64,000 bases of DNA from Eutreptiella sp. 'Long Island Sound 2002' (lineage: Eukaryota > Euglenozoa > Euglenophyceae > Eutreptiales > Eutreptiaceae), in contig OZ038397.1 in NCBI GenBank assembly GCA_964036045.1, positions 25,073,342 through 25,137,341 on the forward strand. Direction: 5' to 3'. Below are positions 62,843-64,000 of this stretch, piece after piece. The position numbers were made by a program, and so were the translations under genes. Each line of letters starts with the position of its first letter. Position 1 is the first letter of the stretch. The notes under the pieces are model-generated. The model was not told the DNA's origin. It saw nothing but the letters and a program-made list of their open reading frames with translations, and did no database searches.

Positions 62843-63373
62843 TCAGGCAAATATTGTGGTGTCCGATGTGCACCATGGATTGTTCGGTGGACGCCGGTCA
62901 CCAGCATATGGCAGTGCTAGACTATGATTCACAAGAATCTCAGACAAAAGGCTATCTGTAGCTGCAAAGTATAGGTCTCCCAGTACCCGTCCACCATATT
63001 TATCCCATTTTCTGATGATCGTTGTTGTCACCGCATTGGCAGACAGCAGATTCTGTACAAAGGCTGTGGCTGTATCGGCCAGAGCACGCTCGTATTCGCA
63101 ATCAGCTCGCCATCCCTTTTCGGGTGTGTCGATCCCGCAGATGCGTAGCAACAACTCCGGGCGCAAGGGGGCTGGCAGGTACGCGGCATCAATGACCAGT
63201 GTGTCCCCGTCAATCACACGTAGTACGTCATGTTTGTATTGAGCCACTGTCACCTCACCTTTCACCGAGCGATGGCCGTTAATTTGATCCAAATGTCGCC
63301 CGCAAAAGTAGTATAGCGAAAGCATCGCTGTTGTGCCAACAAACAAAAGCATTGTCAGACTCTTCGTTGCCAT
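62843..63373 (-). CDS. Membrane-anchored staphylococcal-nuclease-like protein
   Basis: 176 residues from ATG 63373. A hydrophobic N-terminus (SLTMLLFVGTTAMLSLYYF) acts as a signal anchor. The nuclease domain has every catalytic segment: RVIDGDTLVID (metal-binding Asp), LRICGIDTPEKG (Arg, Asp, Thr and Glu) and DKYGGRVLGDLYF (second Arg), then LSEILVNHSLALPY. The length is normal for a single-domain thermonuclease. It would degrade DNA or RNA with calcium in an extracytoplasmic or lumenal place. Intact and intron-free. Neighbouring genes on both sides are close, and the recombinase frame to its right is on the same strand. Confidence 0.85.
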   Translation of the reverse strand: MATKSLTMLLFVGTTAMLSLYYFCGRHLDQINGHRSVKGEVTVAQYKHDVLRVIDGDTLVIDAAYLPAPLRPELLLRICGIDTPEKGWRADCEYERALADTATAFVQNLLSANAVTTTIIRKWDKYGGRVLGDLYFAATDSLLSEILVNHSLALPYAGDRRPPNNPWCTSDTTIFA

Positions 63374-63469
63374 TTGTGATTATTTCTCTTGTTATTTATA
63401 GACGAAGAATGTGGTTATGGCCCGTTGTCACTTTATGTAGTTCCGATGGAGGCCCTATTTGTTTTTTTT

Positions 63470-64000
63470 TCACGTTGTGCGTCTGGTGAGGTCCTTTTTC
63501 CCATGTATGCGTGCAAGTAGAGCCAAAGCTTTTGCCTGAATGTCATCAACGGCGGCCGTGGCTGGCTCGGTCGCACTGCTTGTTGTGCTCTCTTCGAAGG
63601 ACCATGGATTTTGCAATCGAATATCCAGTAAATCCCAATCCCTCATAGGCACACTGGAAGCCCGGACAAACTTACACTTTGCAGCCACCTTCTGTTGCAC
63701 GTCGATCACATCGAGCTTTGCATATTTTTGTGCGGTGGTGCTTGCACTCCTGTGTCCAATCCAGGCAGCGATAATGTCCATGGAAACCCCCCGTGACACC
63801 ATCAGATGTACACAGGTATGACGGAAAGTGTGAGGAATGGCATGCTGTCCAATTACACCTGAGCGTCTGAACACACGGCCACACAGTCGCCGAATGTACG
63901 AGGTAGATATGGGTTGCTTCGGATCCTTCAAGCTCGGAAAAATGTATTCGGAATAGCTCGGTCGCATTTCCCGAAACCAACGAGCCAGTAGTATGCGGCA
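63470..64000 (-). CDS. Tyrosine recombinase, C-terminal part (runs off window)
   Basis: The frame is open to the window edge, so the start lies beyond 64000. It reads FPSLKDPKQPIST, then IPHTFRHTCVHLMVSRGVS, then IIAAWIGHRSASTTAQKYAKL: the H-x-x-R box, the W-x-GH box and the catalytic Tyr. A tail of about 70 residues follows (FEESTTSSATEPATAAVDD), ending near 63470. It is clearly a different subfamily from the recombinase at 58.1 kb, with little identity outside the catalytic motifs. The part seen is intact. Confidence 0.85.
   Translation of the reverse strand, partial: CRILLARWFREMRPSYSEYIFPSLKDPKQPISTSYIRRLCGRVFRRSGVIGQHAIPHTFRHTCVHLMVSRGVSMDIIAAWIGHRSASTTAQKYAKLDVIDVQQKVAAKCKFVRASSVPMRDWDLLDIRLQNPWSFEESTTSSATEPATAAVDDIQAKALALLARIHGKKDLTRRTT

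Overview
The window is eukaryotic nuclear DNA, most like a large, repeat-rich genome of a unicellular alga or other protist. The evidence is GT-AG introns, satellite arrays, long GT/CA microsatellites and homopolymer G/C runs, and several eukaryotic transposon classes: Penelope-like retroelements with an N-terminal GIY-YIG nuclease, a Helitron and a piggyBac remnant. The species cannot be named from this sequence. No rRNA or tRNA gene was recognised. Most coding capacity belongs to mobile elements, and most of those copies carry stops or frameshifts.

Layout. 1-4800: two related satellite families (about 727 bp and about 714 bp units), each unit with a near-perfect hairpin. 4801-23916: a head-to-tail Penelope-like array inserted into that satellite. 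It holds a 5'-truncated copy followed by two full 7.6 kb copies, each full copy carrying a gag-like ORF1 and an ORF2 with GIY-YIG and reverse transcriptase domains. The satellite resumes at 23917. 25.4-29.6 kb: a five-exon gene of unknown function, enclosed by a perfect 130 bp inverted repeat, next to a piggyBac transposase C-terminus and immersed in GGTAAC/GTTACC repeats. 30.3-31.9 kb: a coiled-coil/SET-like reading frame broken by TGA codons and flanked by another inverted repeat. 32.0-34.7 kb: a diverged satellite of about 180 bp. 34.7-40 kb: non-coding DNA with minisatellites and G-runs.

40.5-50.0 kb (minus strand): a large Helitron-like element. It carries a membrane/zinc-finger protein, a Helitron Rep, a PIF1-type helicase and, unexpectedly, a C-terminal GIY-YIG nuclease. 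The first three parts share one reading frame interrupted only by single stops. 50.2-55.4 kb: a second, diverged GIY-YIG/Penelope family, 5'-truncated and lacking RT motif C, whose 3' end abuts a GT microsatellite. 55.4-58.1 kb: microsatellites, a 1.2 kb inverted repeat and palindromic TTCGTACGAA-type repeats.

58.1-64.0 kb: a compact, gene-dense block unlike the rest. It holds two tyrosine-recombinase catalytic domains at its edges (the second runs off the window), with a lipase-like hydrolase, a BTB/T1-domain protein, a kelch-repeat protein, a lysine/alanine-rich basic ORF and a membrane-anchored staphylococcal-nuclease-like protein between them. This looks like cargo of an integrated virus or a recombinase-mobilised element. 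The two strongest leads in the window are this block and the Helitron with a GIY-YIG domain.
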